Shown: in pieces, positions 12,201 through 20,700 of the stretch | How positions within the stretch are numbered: position 1 is the stretch's first letter | How the letters are laid out: every line of letters starts with the position of its first letter | Assembly: GCF_900496995.4 (NCBI RefSeq) | Contig: NW_024470381.1 | Coordinates: 372,001-436,000, forward strand | DNA from: Aquila chrysaetos chrysaetos | Taxonomy: Eukaryota > Chordata > Aves > Accipitriformes > Accipitridae | Reading direction: 5' to 3' | Length of the DNA stretch: 64,000 nt | Made by a program: the position numbers and the translations under genes | The notes under the pieces: generated by a model | What the model was told of the DNA's origin: nothing | What the model saw: the letters and a program-made list of their open reading frames with translations, nothing else | Database searches by the model: none

Positions 12201-13511
12201 AAGGTTGTAGGTTGCGTTGGACTTGGTCAGCTTGTGGAAGTCGATGAGGTCTGGCCTGCAAGAGGGACTCAGTTACTTTGAGCCCCCCACCCAGCGGAGG
12301 GAACCCAGGCATCCAGGTTGGCACCCCTGCCCTCCCCCACAGCAGACCTGTGCTTGTGGATGAGCGCGTTGAAGGCCAACCCATCCCTCCAACTGGTGGT
12401 GAAGTTCTGGATGTTCACCTCGGGGTAGCTGTGGGGAAAGGGTGGGGGTCACACGGTGCTGGATCCATCCCCTGTCCGTGGCGGGGGGGGGCAGCGAAGG
12501 GTCCATCCCAGCACCAGGACGGCGCAAGGAGTGGGGGTCACCGCTCACCCCGCCGTCTTCATCTGGCACCAGAGCAGCAGAGCATCCTTGGCCGAGCGTG
12601 TCTCCCGGTTGTCTTCGGTCTTGATTTTGATCACCTGGATCTGGGGAAAGCCAAGGGGCACTGACACACGGCTGGGTCCCGGGGTGGGGACACCATCCCC
12701 AGGGTGGGGACAGCCCCGCCCCGCTACCTGGAAGCGGAGGATGATGGTCCAGATGAGGCCGAGGGTGAGGCGGTGGTTGCCGTCCACGATGTCATGGGAG
12801 CCCACGTTCTCCAGATGAACCCGTTGCTCCTTGAGGAACTGCAATGCCTTGTCCACGTTCTCCAAGGAGTGGATCCGCATCCGGCCCCGTGTCGGTTTGG
12901 GCTGCCGGAGACACCGTCACCCGTCACCCCCACCTCACCCCTACCTTGGAGAAGGTCCTCCCACCCAGTTCATCACAACCTCGAGGTGGGTGGAACCTGC
13001 AGCACCCTACACATGGAGGGCGTGGTGGTGATGGGGAGGTCCCAACTCAACCCAAGCCCGTGGTAGATGGGACCTGGGTGGTGGTGGTGGTGATGGGGAG
13101 GTCCTGGCTCTCACCAGCTGCTCCCCAGAGAGCACCTCCAGCAGCCGGGTGAGGACGTAGCCATCACGGAGATCGGCGTAGAGATCCCCAATACGGCAGG
13201 AGACACGGGCGAGGTGGGAATTCACCCACTTGGTGAAAGTCTTCTTCTGCACCGCATCCCTCTCATCTACCCGGGGAAGAAACAGGTTCAACCGTGGTGG
13301 CGGGGGTGGGGGGTGGGGGGGTTGGACCAGGCACCAGGGGCTTTGCCGGGACGGTGAGGATGGATTTACCGGCCAAGGCTTTGATGCGGGAACACTCGAA
13401 GAGCTTGGCGGTGGCCGTGGTGTCGTCCCAAACCCGCGGGTCGGGGTTCTCCCACGGGCCGTTGTTGTTTTGTTGCTCCATGTTGTCCAGCTCAGCCGCC
13501 ACGGCCGCCAT
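230..13511 (-). CDS. SPTBN4: beta-IV spectrin (SPTBN4), 28 coding exons, 3' end off the window
   Basis: Membrane-skeleton protein that links actin to ankyrin-G at axon initial segments and nodes of Ranvier (family knowledge). Exons read on the minus strand, high to low: 13511-13370, 13266-13115, 12901-12728, 12640-12549, 12428-12348, 12255-12140, 11900-11788, 11564-11377, 11288-11171, 11079-10921, 10728-10426, 10335-10185, 10061-9191, 9106-8969, 8664-7906, 7787-7585, 7317-7227, 6565-6419, 5228-4965, 4101-3877, 3438-3349, 3263-2985, 2895-2765, 2676-2472, 2051-1429, 894-756, 668-584, 426-230; all checked junctions are GT-AG. Exon 1 starts [14 protein letters not shown] and reaches ECSRIKALA. 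Exons 2-7 encode the paired calponin-homology actin-binding domain ([43 protein letters not shown]). The rest is spectrin repeats, ending [13 protein letters not shown]. Ankyrin-binding repeats 14-15 are inside; the PH domain is not. The 8664-7906 exon has one frame break near the C-run at 8473-8476. Paralogues SPTBN1/2 are less likely: the exon 1 and last-repeat matches fit SPTBN4. Confidence 0.96.
970..1400. repeat. Minisatellite, unit about 30-36 bp (TGGGTCCTTGG..ATGGGACAGGACA)
   Basis: About a dozen imperfect copies of a unit containing TGGGACAGGACATGGGTCCTTGG fill the SPTBN4 intron between exons 2051-1429 and 894-756. They create several long spurious open frames on both strands. Confidence 0.85.
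2060..2450. repeat. Minisatellite (CCAGGACCC..GCATGGGGCAGG)
   Basis: Imperfect units of roughly 35 bp around CCAGGACCCCCAGCATGGGGCA occupy the SPTBN4 intron between exons 2676-2472 and 2051-1429. No coding signal of its own. Confidence 0.85.
3480..3870. repeat. CCCATCCCATCCCAGGGGTTCCTCACC minisatellite
   Basis: Direct repeats combining CCCATC pentamers/hexamers with the unit CAGGGGTTCCTCACC, in the SPTBN4 intron between exons 4101-3877 and 3438-3349. Confidence 0.85.
4330..4960. repeat. CCCCCCAACACCCAATGT minisatellite, about 19-bp unit
   Basis: About 30 imperfect copies of a unit near CCCCCCAACACCTGGTGT fill the SPTBN4 intron between exons 5228-4965 and 4101-3877. Spurious long frames rich in HPMSPQ/GVGGTL come from it. 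Confidence 0.9.
5400..6280. repeat. GGTGCAGCAAAAGGGGG minisatellite
   Basis: Around 50 imperfect copies of a 15-18 bp unit such as GGGGTGCAGCAAAAGGGG lie in the SPTBN4 intron between exons 6565-6419 and 5228-4965. The plus strand is G-rich with many runs of four or more G, so G-quadruplexes are possible; the SPTBN4 transcript carries the C-rich strand. The cysteine/proline-rich frames here (more than 280 codons) are artefacts. Confidence 0.9.
6690..6975. other. Unexplained coding-like island in an SPTBN4 intron
   Basis: Between SPTBN4 exons 7317-7227 and 6565-6419 is a non-minisatellite stretch with balanced codons. On plus it encodes an acidic run ([20 protein letters not shown]) followed by a Cys/Arg-rich stretch. 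On minus, one frame gives a 27-residue hydrophobic run ([20 protein letters not shown] onward) that resembles a membrane segment. The two readings are antisense images of the same GAG/GAT-rich DNA, so neither is independent evidence. No start codon is in frame with the hydrophobic segment; an upstream AG could act as an acceptor. No family is recognised. Confidence 0.3.
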
Positions 13512-13689
13512 TGGGCTGGGGGGGTGGAAATTGGGGGGGGGGGGCCGGGCACACACACACGCACACCCACGCATGTGGGCACGTGCATATGCGTGGGCGA
13601 GGGGGTCAGTGATGGGGGACACACACACGACACCTTCTCCTGGAGGGTCCCTGGAAGTCTCCAGGGTGTTGCCTGAAGGCCAGGGGTGG

Positions 13690-14285
13690 CCTGGAGCCCC
13701 CCCCCCCCCCCCACCCTGAGCACCCCCACAGACCCCTGAGCACCCCCTATGAACCCCCAAGATCCCCTGCAGCCCCCCCCATAGCATCCATTGCAGCAAC
13801 CCCCCAGGACCCCCCCCCAGCCCCTCATAACATCCCCTGCAGCCTCCCCTCCCCAGACCCCCATAATATCCCCTGCAGCCCCCTCAGGACCCCCCTGCAG
13901 CCCCCCCCACAGCATCCCCTGCAACCCCCCCCAGGATCCCCCTATAGCCACCCATGTCATCCCCTGCAGCCCCCCAGCAGCTCCCCTATAGCATCCCCTG
14001 TAACCCCCCCCAGGAACCCCTGCAGCCCCCCCATAGCATCCCCTGCAGCCCCACCCCCCAGGACCCCCCCAGCCCACCGTAGCATCCCTTGCACCGCCCC
14101 CCCCAGCCTCCAGGACCCCCCCCCCATAGCCTCCACAGCATCGCCTGCATCCCCCCAGGACCCCCCCCTGCAGCCCCCCTATACCATCCCTACAGCCCCC
14201 CCCACCCCAGGACCCCTCCCCTATAGCATCCCCTGCAGCCCCCTCTCCCTTCCCAGGACCCCCCCACACCCCCCTACCCCCCCCT
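13690..14285. repeat. CCCCTGCAGCCCCCCCATAGCATC minisatellite
   Basis: About 20 copies of a 25-30 bp C-rich unit containing CATAGCATCCCCTGCAGCCC lie upstream of SPTBN4 coding exon 1, probably in its first intron. Confidence 0.88.
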
Positions 14286-14539
14286 CCTCCAGCAGGAGCA
14301 GGATCGGGCCCCTCCCGGCGGTCACCTTGAAGGACCCCACCGGTGACCGGAGACCCGCCCTGTAGGGGGGTGGGAGGGATGTCCCCCCCACAACCTAGGG
14401 TGCTGTGTCCCCCCCCCAGGGTGCTGTGTGTCCCCCCCAGGTTGCTGTGTCCCCCCCCCTCCCCACCCGTTCCCAGTTATACCGGAGGGTCACGGACGCA
14501 CCGGAGCCGCCTCCTCCCGGTGCACCGGGACCGGGGCGG

Positions 14540-14602
14540 AGCGGGGGATGGATGGATGGATGGATGGATGGAGGATGGATGGATGGATGGATGGATGCTC
14601 GC
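14540..14602. repeat. (GGAT)n microsatellite
   Basis: Fourteen or so GGAT tetramers with one interruption (GGAGGAT). Confidence 0.95.
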
Positions 14603-14959
14603 CGCGGGGGGGGAGGACACGGGGCCCCGACTCACCGTGCAGGGCGGGGGGGCGGGGGGGGGCAGCCGGTGCTGCCGGTGCCGCCGGTGCTGCCGGTACC
14701 GCCCGGGCCCGGCTCCCCCCGCGCACCGGAACGCGCCGCCGCCCCGGCAGCCAATGGCGGGGCCGCGCCCCCCCCCGTCCCCCCCCAATCCGCTTCCCAC
14801 CCCCCCCCCCCCCCCGCCGTGCACGACCCCGCCGCTGCACCGGGAATAGGGAATATCCATCCATCCATCCCCACCCCCCCCCGCAAGAATAACCGGGCAC
14901 CGGGGGAGCCGTGACAGCATCGGCATCACACACACCCCCCCGGAAAAACGGAGTGGGGG

Positions 14960-15425
14960 CGGTGGGGGGCACAGATCGGGACCGTATGGACCGGGAGGGG
15001 GGGCATGGATCGAGACCGTATGGACCGGGACCGTATAGACTGAAGGGGGGGGTCACGGACCGGGACCGTATGGACCGGGGAGGGACATGGATCGAGACCG
15101 TATGGACGGGGACCGTATAGATCGGGGGGAGGCGGCGCGGACTGGGACCGTATAGACCGGCGGGCGGGCGGGGGGGGGGCACGGATCGGGACCGTATGGA
15201 CCGGGGGGGCACCGGCTGGGGTGCATGAACCGGGACCGTATGGACCGGGGGGGGGGCACGCACCGGCACCGTACGGACTGGGACCGTATAGACTGAAGTG
15301 GGGGAGGGGGGCCACGAATCGGAACCGCATAGACCGGGGGGGGGGGACACGGACCCGGGACTGTATGGACCGGGGAGGGCACGAATCAGGACCGTATGGA
15401 CCGGGCCCGTATAGACCGGGGGGGC
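14960..15425. repeat. CGGGACCGTATGGACCGGG minisatellite
   Basis: About 20 units of GACCGTATGGACCGGG (also GACCGTATAGACC) with G-rich spacers, between SPTBN4 and BLVRB. Every unit carries CpGs, so its methylation may affect the divergent promoter (inference). Confidence 0.9.
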
Positions 15426-15579
15426 ACGGACCTTCCCCCCCCCCGTTCACTGGCCCGGCCCCCGGGGCATTGGGGGGGGGGGGGGCGTAACCGGGGCCCC
15501 GGGGGCGGAGCCAAACCCCGGTAGCGGGTGGTGGCACCGAGCAGCTCTCGGTGTCCCTGTGTGTGTCCCCCCCCGCGGG

Positions 15580-15612
15580 GTGTGTGTGTGTGTGTGTGGG
15601 GGTGTGTGTGTC
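15580..15612. repeat. (TG)n dinucleotide tract
   Basis: TGTGTGTG tract with a GGGG interruption, about 10-40 bp upstream of the BLVRB start codon and so probably in its 5' UTR or core promoter. Confidence 0.85.
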
Positions 15613-15623
15613 CCCCCCCGGTG

Positions 15624-18600
15624 ATGGCCACCGGGAAGAACATCGTCATCTTCGGGGCCACCGGCAGGACCGGGCTGGCCACTCTGGCCCAAGCCCTAGA
15701 GGAGGGTAAATGGGGGGGGACACGACATTTGGGGCGACACGGGACATTGGGGACACCCCCGCCACTGCAGCCCCAAAAGGCTGCGGTGGGGAAGGGACCC
15801 CCGGGTTGGGCATGAGGAAGGTGGTGGGAGGGGGTTTGGGGGGGGTGTTGGGGGGGGTCACTGGGGTTATGGGGGTCACTGGGGTTACAGGGGGGTATTG
15901 GGGTTATGGGGGTCACTGGGGTTATGGGGGGTCACTGGGGTTATGGGGGGGCATTGGGTTTATGGGGGGTATTGGGGTTGGGGGTGCAATGTGGTTATGG
16001 GGGTCACTGGGGTTACGGGGGGGGCATTGGGGGGTGGATGGGGACCAGGGGTTCAGTGGCACCCAGGGAGGATGTGGGAACTGGGGGGGGGGGGGGCTGG
16101 GTAGGAGCTGGGGATGCTGGGGGCATGGCTGGGCCTTACAGAGCCTCTATGGGGCAGACCCAGCCTGTCCAGGCTATATAGAGGCTATATGTGGGGCAGA
16201 CCCAGCCCGTTGGGGCCATATAGAACCTAGATGGGGCCAATCCAGCCTGCCCAGCTAGATAAAGTTTATCTGGGGCAGATGCGGTCTGTTTGGGGCCGAT
16301 AGAGCCCCTATGGGGCCGATAGAGCCTGTATGGGGCTGATAGTGCCCGTACAGGGCAGGGAGAGCCCCTATGGAGCACACATAGCCCCTTTGGGGCAGGC
16401 AGAGCCTGTATGGGCCATATAGAGCCTATATGGGGCAGGTGTGGGGACAGGCAGAGGCCCTATGAGCCATATAGAGCCTATATGGGTCAGGCAGAGCCGC
16501 TATGGGGCAGATGTGAGGCCAGCAGAACCTATATGAGCTGTATAGAGCCTATACAGGTCAGGCAGAGCCGCTATGGGGCAGACAGAGCCCGTGTGGGCTA
16601 TATAGAGCCCCTATGGGGCAGATCTGGGGCCCGGCAGAGCCTGTATGAGCTGTATAGAGTCTATATGGGTCAGGCAGAGCCCCTATGGGTCAGGCAGAGC
16701 CCCTGTGTGCCCCATAGAGCCCCTATGGGGCAGGCAGAAGGAATGCTGAGTCACCCCCTGGCCAAATTGCTGACTCATCATCACGCGATGGCAACAGGGC
16801 CCGATCTGGCCTCTGGGCCAAAGGTTTGGGGAACCCCCACCCACCCCTGGGTGCTGTGTCCCCCCCCAGGGTACACGGTGACAGTGCTGGTACGGGATCA
16901 GGCCCGGCTGCCGGCCCAGCATCAACCGGCACGCGTGGTTTTGGGGGACGCGCGGGACCCCGCGGCAGTGTCCGAGGCCGTCAGGGGACAGGACGCCGTC
17001 ATCATCCTCCTGGGGACCAGGAATGACCTGAGTATGGTGACATCGGGGACACTCCCCAACCCAGCACCCACCCTGGGACCCCATAGATTTTGGGGGTACC
17101 CCATTGTCCAGAGACCCCCAATGTCGCTGGGGTCCCTGCACCCCGTGACCCCCTGGTTTTGGGGGGACCCTGTTGCCCTGGGACCCCATGAACCCACAAT
17201 CAGGCACCTGAACCCCCCATCACCCCCAAACATGTTGGGCTGCCCCATATCCCCCCATCACCCCCAAAACTTAGGGTGCTGCCCCGTATCCCCCCCAAAA
17301 CACATTAGGTTGCCCCATAACCCCCCCAATCACCCCCAAAGTTTTGGGGGGCTGCCCCCTAACCCCCCCCGGCACCCCTAACCCGCCCTTGGCCCCCCCC
17401 CAGGCCCCACCACGGTGATGTCCGAAGGCACCAAGAACATCGTGACAGCCATGAAAACCCATGGCGTCCGCAAGGTGGTCGCCTGCCTCTCAGGTGGGTG
17501 TCCCCAATGTCATCATCGTCATCATCCCCAAAAAAATATGGGGGGTCCCCTACTCTGACCCCCCACTTTCCCCCCTCCCAGCTTTCCTGCTGTGGGACCT
17601 GCAGAAGGTGCCCCCCCGGCTGGTGCCGGTGACGGAGGACCACATCCGCATGCACCGTATCCTCCAGGATTCAGGGCTCGACTGCGTCTACGTCATGCCC
17701 CCCCCACATCGCTGGTACGGGGGGGGAATGGACCCCAAAAAGGGGGGGGGGGCAGGTTTTATCCCATTTTAACCTTCTGTCCCATTTTATCCCAGTATCC
17801 CAGCTTATCCCTGTATCCCATTATATCCCCCATATCCCATTTTCCCCCCATATCCCATTTCATTCCCATCTCCAACATTATCCCCATATCCCATTTTATC
17901 CCCCATCCCATTTTATCCCTGTATCCCACTTTATCCCCTATCCCATTCTATCCCTGTATCCCATTTTATCCCCATATCCCATTCTACCCCCTATCCCATT
18001 TTATCCCCATATCCCATTCTATTCTCCATCCCATTTTATCTTTATATCCCATATTATCCCTGTATCCCATATTATCCCCCGTCCCATTTTATCCCCATAT
18101 CCCATTATATCCCCAAATCTCATCTTACTGCCATATCCCATCTTATCCCCATACCCTATTTATTCCCCTATTCCATTATCTCTCCATCCCATTTCATCCC
18201 TGTATGCCATTTTATCCCTGTATCCCACTTTATCCCTCATATCCTACTTCATCCCACTCTCCCCCATTATCCCAGTTTCCCCATCATCACACTCTCTGCC
18301 TTTATCCCAGACTCCCTGTTATCCCCCTATCCCCCATTATCCCAGTTTCCCCATTATCCTGCTATCGCCCGCTATCCCCCATTATTCCAGTCTTCCTGTT
18401 ATCCTGTTATCCCCCATTATCCTGGTCTCCCAATTATCCCAGTCTCCCTTGTTATCCCAGTCTCCCCTATTATCTCACTATCCCCATTATCCCAGTCCCC
18501 CCATTATCCTGCTATCCCTGATTATGCTGGTCTCTCCCATTATCCCAGTCTCCCCACTATCCCAGTCCCCCTGTTGTCCTGTTATCCTGGTCTCCTCCAT

Positions 18601-19022
18601 TATCCCAGTCTCCCTTGTTATCCCAGTCTCCCCCATTACCCTGCTCTCCCCTGTTATCCCACTATCCCCATTATTCCAGTCTCCCTGTTATCCTGCTATC
18701 CCCTATTATCCCAGTCTCCCCATTATCCTGCTCTCCCCCATTTATCCCACTATCCCCATTATCCCACTCTCCCCCATTATCCATATCTCCCCACTATCCC
18801 GGCCTCCCTCGTTTATCCCAGCCTCCCCCGTTATCCGTGTCTCCCGTTATCCGGCAGACGACCAGCCGCTGACGGGGGATTACACGGTGACGGTGGGCGC
18901 ATCCGGAGGCTCCCGGGTTATTTCCACGCACGACCTCGGCCATTTCCTCCTGCGCTGCCTCCACACCTCCTGCTACGACGGGAAAAAGCGTCTACGTCTC
19001 CCGGGATTATTCCAAGGATTAG
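15624..19022 (+). CDS. BLVRB: biliverdin reductase B / flavin reductase (NADPH)
   Basis: Cytosolic NADPH-dependent reductase of flavins and of biliverdin IX-beta (family knowledge). Five exons: 15624-15705, 16870-17031, 17404-17493, 17582-17714, 18858-19022. Exon 1 gives [17 protein letters not shown] with the Rossmann GxxGxxG loop. Exon 2 gives YTVTVLVRD and [15 protein letters not shown]. Exon 3 has the [10 protein letters not shown] stretch; exon 4 [16 protein letters not shown]; exon 5 [13 protein letters not shown] and [13 protein letters not shown]. Length is close to the roughly 206 residues of human. Two frame problems sit in homopolymers: 8 C at 17698-17705 where 7 keep the MPPH frame, and 5 A at 18983-18987 where 4 give an ending ...[11 protein letters not shown] and a stop at 19020-19022. 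Both look like assembly error rather than decay, because splice sites and flanking codons are intact. Confidence 0.95.
15835..16065. repeat. GGGGTTATGGGGGTCACT minisatellite in BLVRB intron 1
   Basis: About 10 copies of a roughly 20-bp G-rich unit. Confidence 0.85.
16140..16740. repeat. CAGAGCCTATATGGGGCAGG minisatellite in BLVRB intron 1
   Basis: Roughly 20 copies of a 25-30 bp unit containing ATAGAGCCTATATGGG(G/T)CAGGCAGAGCC. Ends about 120 bp before BLVRB exon 2. Confidence 0.9.
17765..18850. repeat. TATCCCATTTTATCCCC / CCCATTATCCCAGTCTCC minisatellite in BLVRB intron 4
   Basis: Two related arrays: TATCCC(C)ATTTTATCCCCA units, then CCCCATTATCCCAGTCTCC units. They fill the intron almost to the acceptor at 18856-18857 and give more than 300 spurious codons of Pro/Ile/Ser/Tyr. 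Confidence 0.92.
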
Positions 19023-19102
19023 GGGGATCCCTCGGGATCGATCGGGGTGGGCGGTGGCTCCCCAAAATCCCCCCTAACTCCCCCCCACGCATCCCCAGGG
19101 AG

Positions 19103-19108
19103 ATTAAA
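19103..19108 (+). terminator. Candidate BLVRB polyadenylation signal (ATTAAA)
   Basis: ATTAAA 81 bp after the BLVRB stop codon, followed by T-rich sequence. It is the closest signal variant; no AATAAA occurs before the next promoter island. Confidence 0.5.
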
Positions 19109-19379
19109 TCCAGTTTTTTCCCAGCCTGGATCTGGCCTTTTTCTGTTAGCTGAGCTGAATTAATTAGGGTGCTCCCCTAATTAATGGGGGGGGTGGGGGG
19201 GTGTCCGTCCGTCCGCGGCATCGTTAGGCTTAACTGGGGAGAGGGGGGGCATCCTGCTGTGTTTGGGGGTGATGCTCGGGGGGGGGATCCCGGGATCTCG
19301 GTTGGTTTGGGAGCATTGCTGGGGGGGGTCCTATGGGGCCGGGGGGTGTCCTATGGGGCTGGGGGGGGGTCCTATGGCC

Positions 19380-20700
19380 GAGCCCCCACGCACTCGTCGC
19401 ACCCGCCGCCCGCCCCTTCCCGCGGGAACGGCTCCCGTCCGCGCCCTGTATGCAAATGAACCTCCCGCGCCGCGGCCAATCAGACGCGAGCCGTGGGCGG
19501 GGCCTCCCCCGCCGCGGGAGGGACCTTACCCCTCCCTTCCCGTATGTAAAATAAAGTTTCCCAGGTGCCCCTCCGATTGGCCGCGCCACCGCCGGCCCCG
19601 CCCCGAAGAACCGCCTGGGCGTGGCTTAGACCGGGCGAGCGAGGCGCGGCGGGGGGGGGGGGGGCGGAACGCCGGCTCCTGATTGGCTGCGCGCCGCATT
19701 CCAGACCTCTCTGATTGGTCCCTGAAGGAGCTGTATATAAATAAGAGGTCCCGGCGGGGGGCTGGCGGGGGGGGCTGCGCGGGGCGTATCCCCAGTTTGG
19801 GGGGTCCCCCCCCCCCCCCCAACAACAAACCAGGCTCCTGCCCCTTTAAGAACCCCTCCCGCCTCAGCCGACCCGCAGCGCCCTCTGGCGGCGCGGAGGA
19901 CGGCCACCCCCCTTCTCCCGAAGCCCCGCCCCTCCCTCCAGACTCCGCCCCCCCTCCCTCCCTCCCTCCCTCCCTCCCCGGCGGCGTGCGCTTCCCCTCC
20001 CCTCCCCTCCCTCAGTCGCCGCGCGCGCGCGCCGGCCGCAGGCTGCCCTCGCGCCGCTCGCCCGCCCCCCCGATTGGCCCGTGCCCTCGCGCCGCCGGGT
20101 GAGAGACCCCCCGCTTCCTCCACGCGCCGCCTCAGTCTCCCCCGGAGGCTCGGGGGAGACGGACGGGGAAGGGGGAGCTGCCGCTACCGCGTTCCTGTCA
20201 GGGAGGGCCCGGGCCTTTTGGGCCTGGCTTTTGGGCCTGGCGGGCGAGCGGGGAGGGGTCCCCGACAGCCTCCGGTTCCCCGCTTCCTTCTCCACGCTGG
20301 GTGGTGGCCGGCGTTGCCGGGAGTTGTAGTCCTCGGGTACCGCCTGGGGCCTGGAGGGAGCGGGGGAGGTGGGGGTGTGGGTGTGGGGGGGGGAACTACA
20401 ACTCCCAGCGGCCCCCGTGAGGGAGGAGGTTGGGGGGGGAGGCCCCGAGGGGTGCGTCTGGGGGGCTGGGAGAGGCCTGGGGCTTCGTGGAGGGCGGGGA
20501 GTGGGGCTTGGGGCTTCGGGAGGGGGGGTGGGAGAGGCCTGGGGTTTCGTGGAGGGGCTTGGGGGGAACGTGTTTGGGGGGGCGGGGGGGCTGGTGCACT
20601 TGGTGTCCTTATCGAGGCCTGTCGCTCCTTGCAGGGGGGGCAAAGACGTGGCTTTGCTGGTTGGGGGGGGGCTGAGGGAAGAGCTGGGGAAGGGGCTGCT
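19380..20700 (+). promoter_or_regulatory. CpG-island promoter, probably of SIPA1L3
   Basis: CpG-dense, C+G-rich stretch. CCAAT/ATTGG boxes occur near 19477, 19573, 19681 and 19713, followed by TATATAAATAAG at 19734-19745. A start near 19765 and a non-coding exon ending at a donor at 20099-20100 (GGGTGAGAG) would suit the plus strand. The next recognised plus-strand gene is SIPA1L3, whose first coding exon begins about 8 kb downstream, so a non-coding first exon with a long intron is inferred. A different, unrecognised transcript cannot be excluded. Confidence 0.5.
19877..19891 (-). promoter_or_regulatory. CTCF-like site
   Basis: Reads CCGCCAGAGGGCGCT on minus, close to the core CTCF consensus CCASYAGRKGGCRS. 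Lies about 110 bp downstream of the predicted start in the CpG island. Confidence 0.5.

Larger units (their letters stand above)
13512..15623. promoter_or_regulatory. Divergent SPTBN4/BLVRB promoter interval
   Basis: About 2.1 kb separates the two start codons. On minus a consensus donor (GTGAGTCGG) at 14634-14635 could end a non-coding first exon of SPTBN4 that splices to the exon containing the 13511 start codon. A CCAAT motif (GCCAATGGCG) lies near 14750. BLVRB begins at 15624 with no obvious TATA box. Human SPTBN4 and BLVRB are also divergent neighbours, so the arrangement is conserved. Minisatellites listed separately take up much of the interval. Exact start sites cannot be read from sequence. 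Confidence 0.5.

Noticed and set aside
13007-14269. 420-codon minus-strand frame covering SPTBN4 exons 1-2
   Set aside because: Its upstream part is minisatellite and its end is an exon read in mixed frames; the real exon 1 starts at 13511 in another frame.
17592-19153. Long Pro/Ile/Tyr/Ser-rich plus-strand frames
   Set aside because: Tandem TATCCC repeat in BLVRB intron 4.
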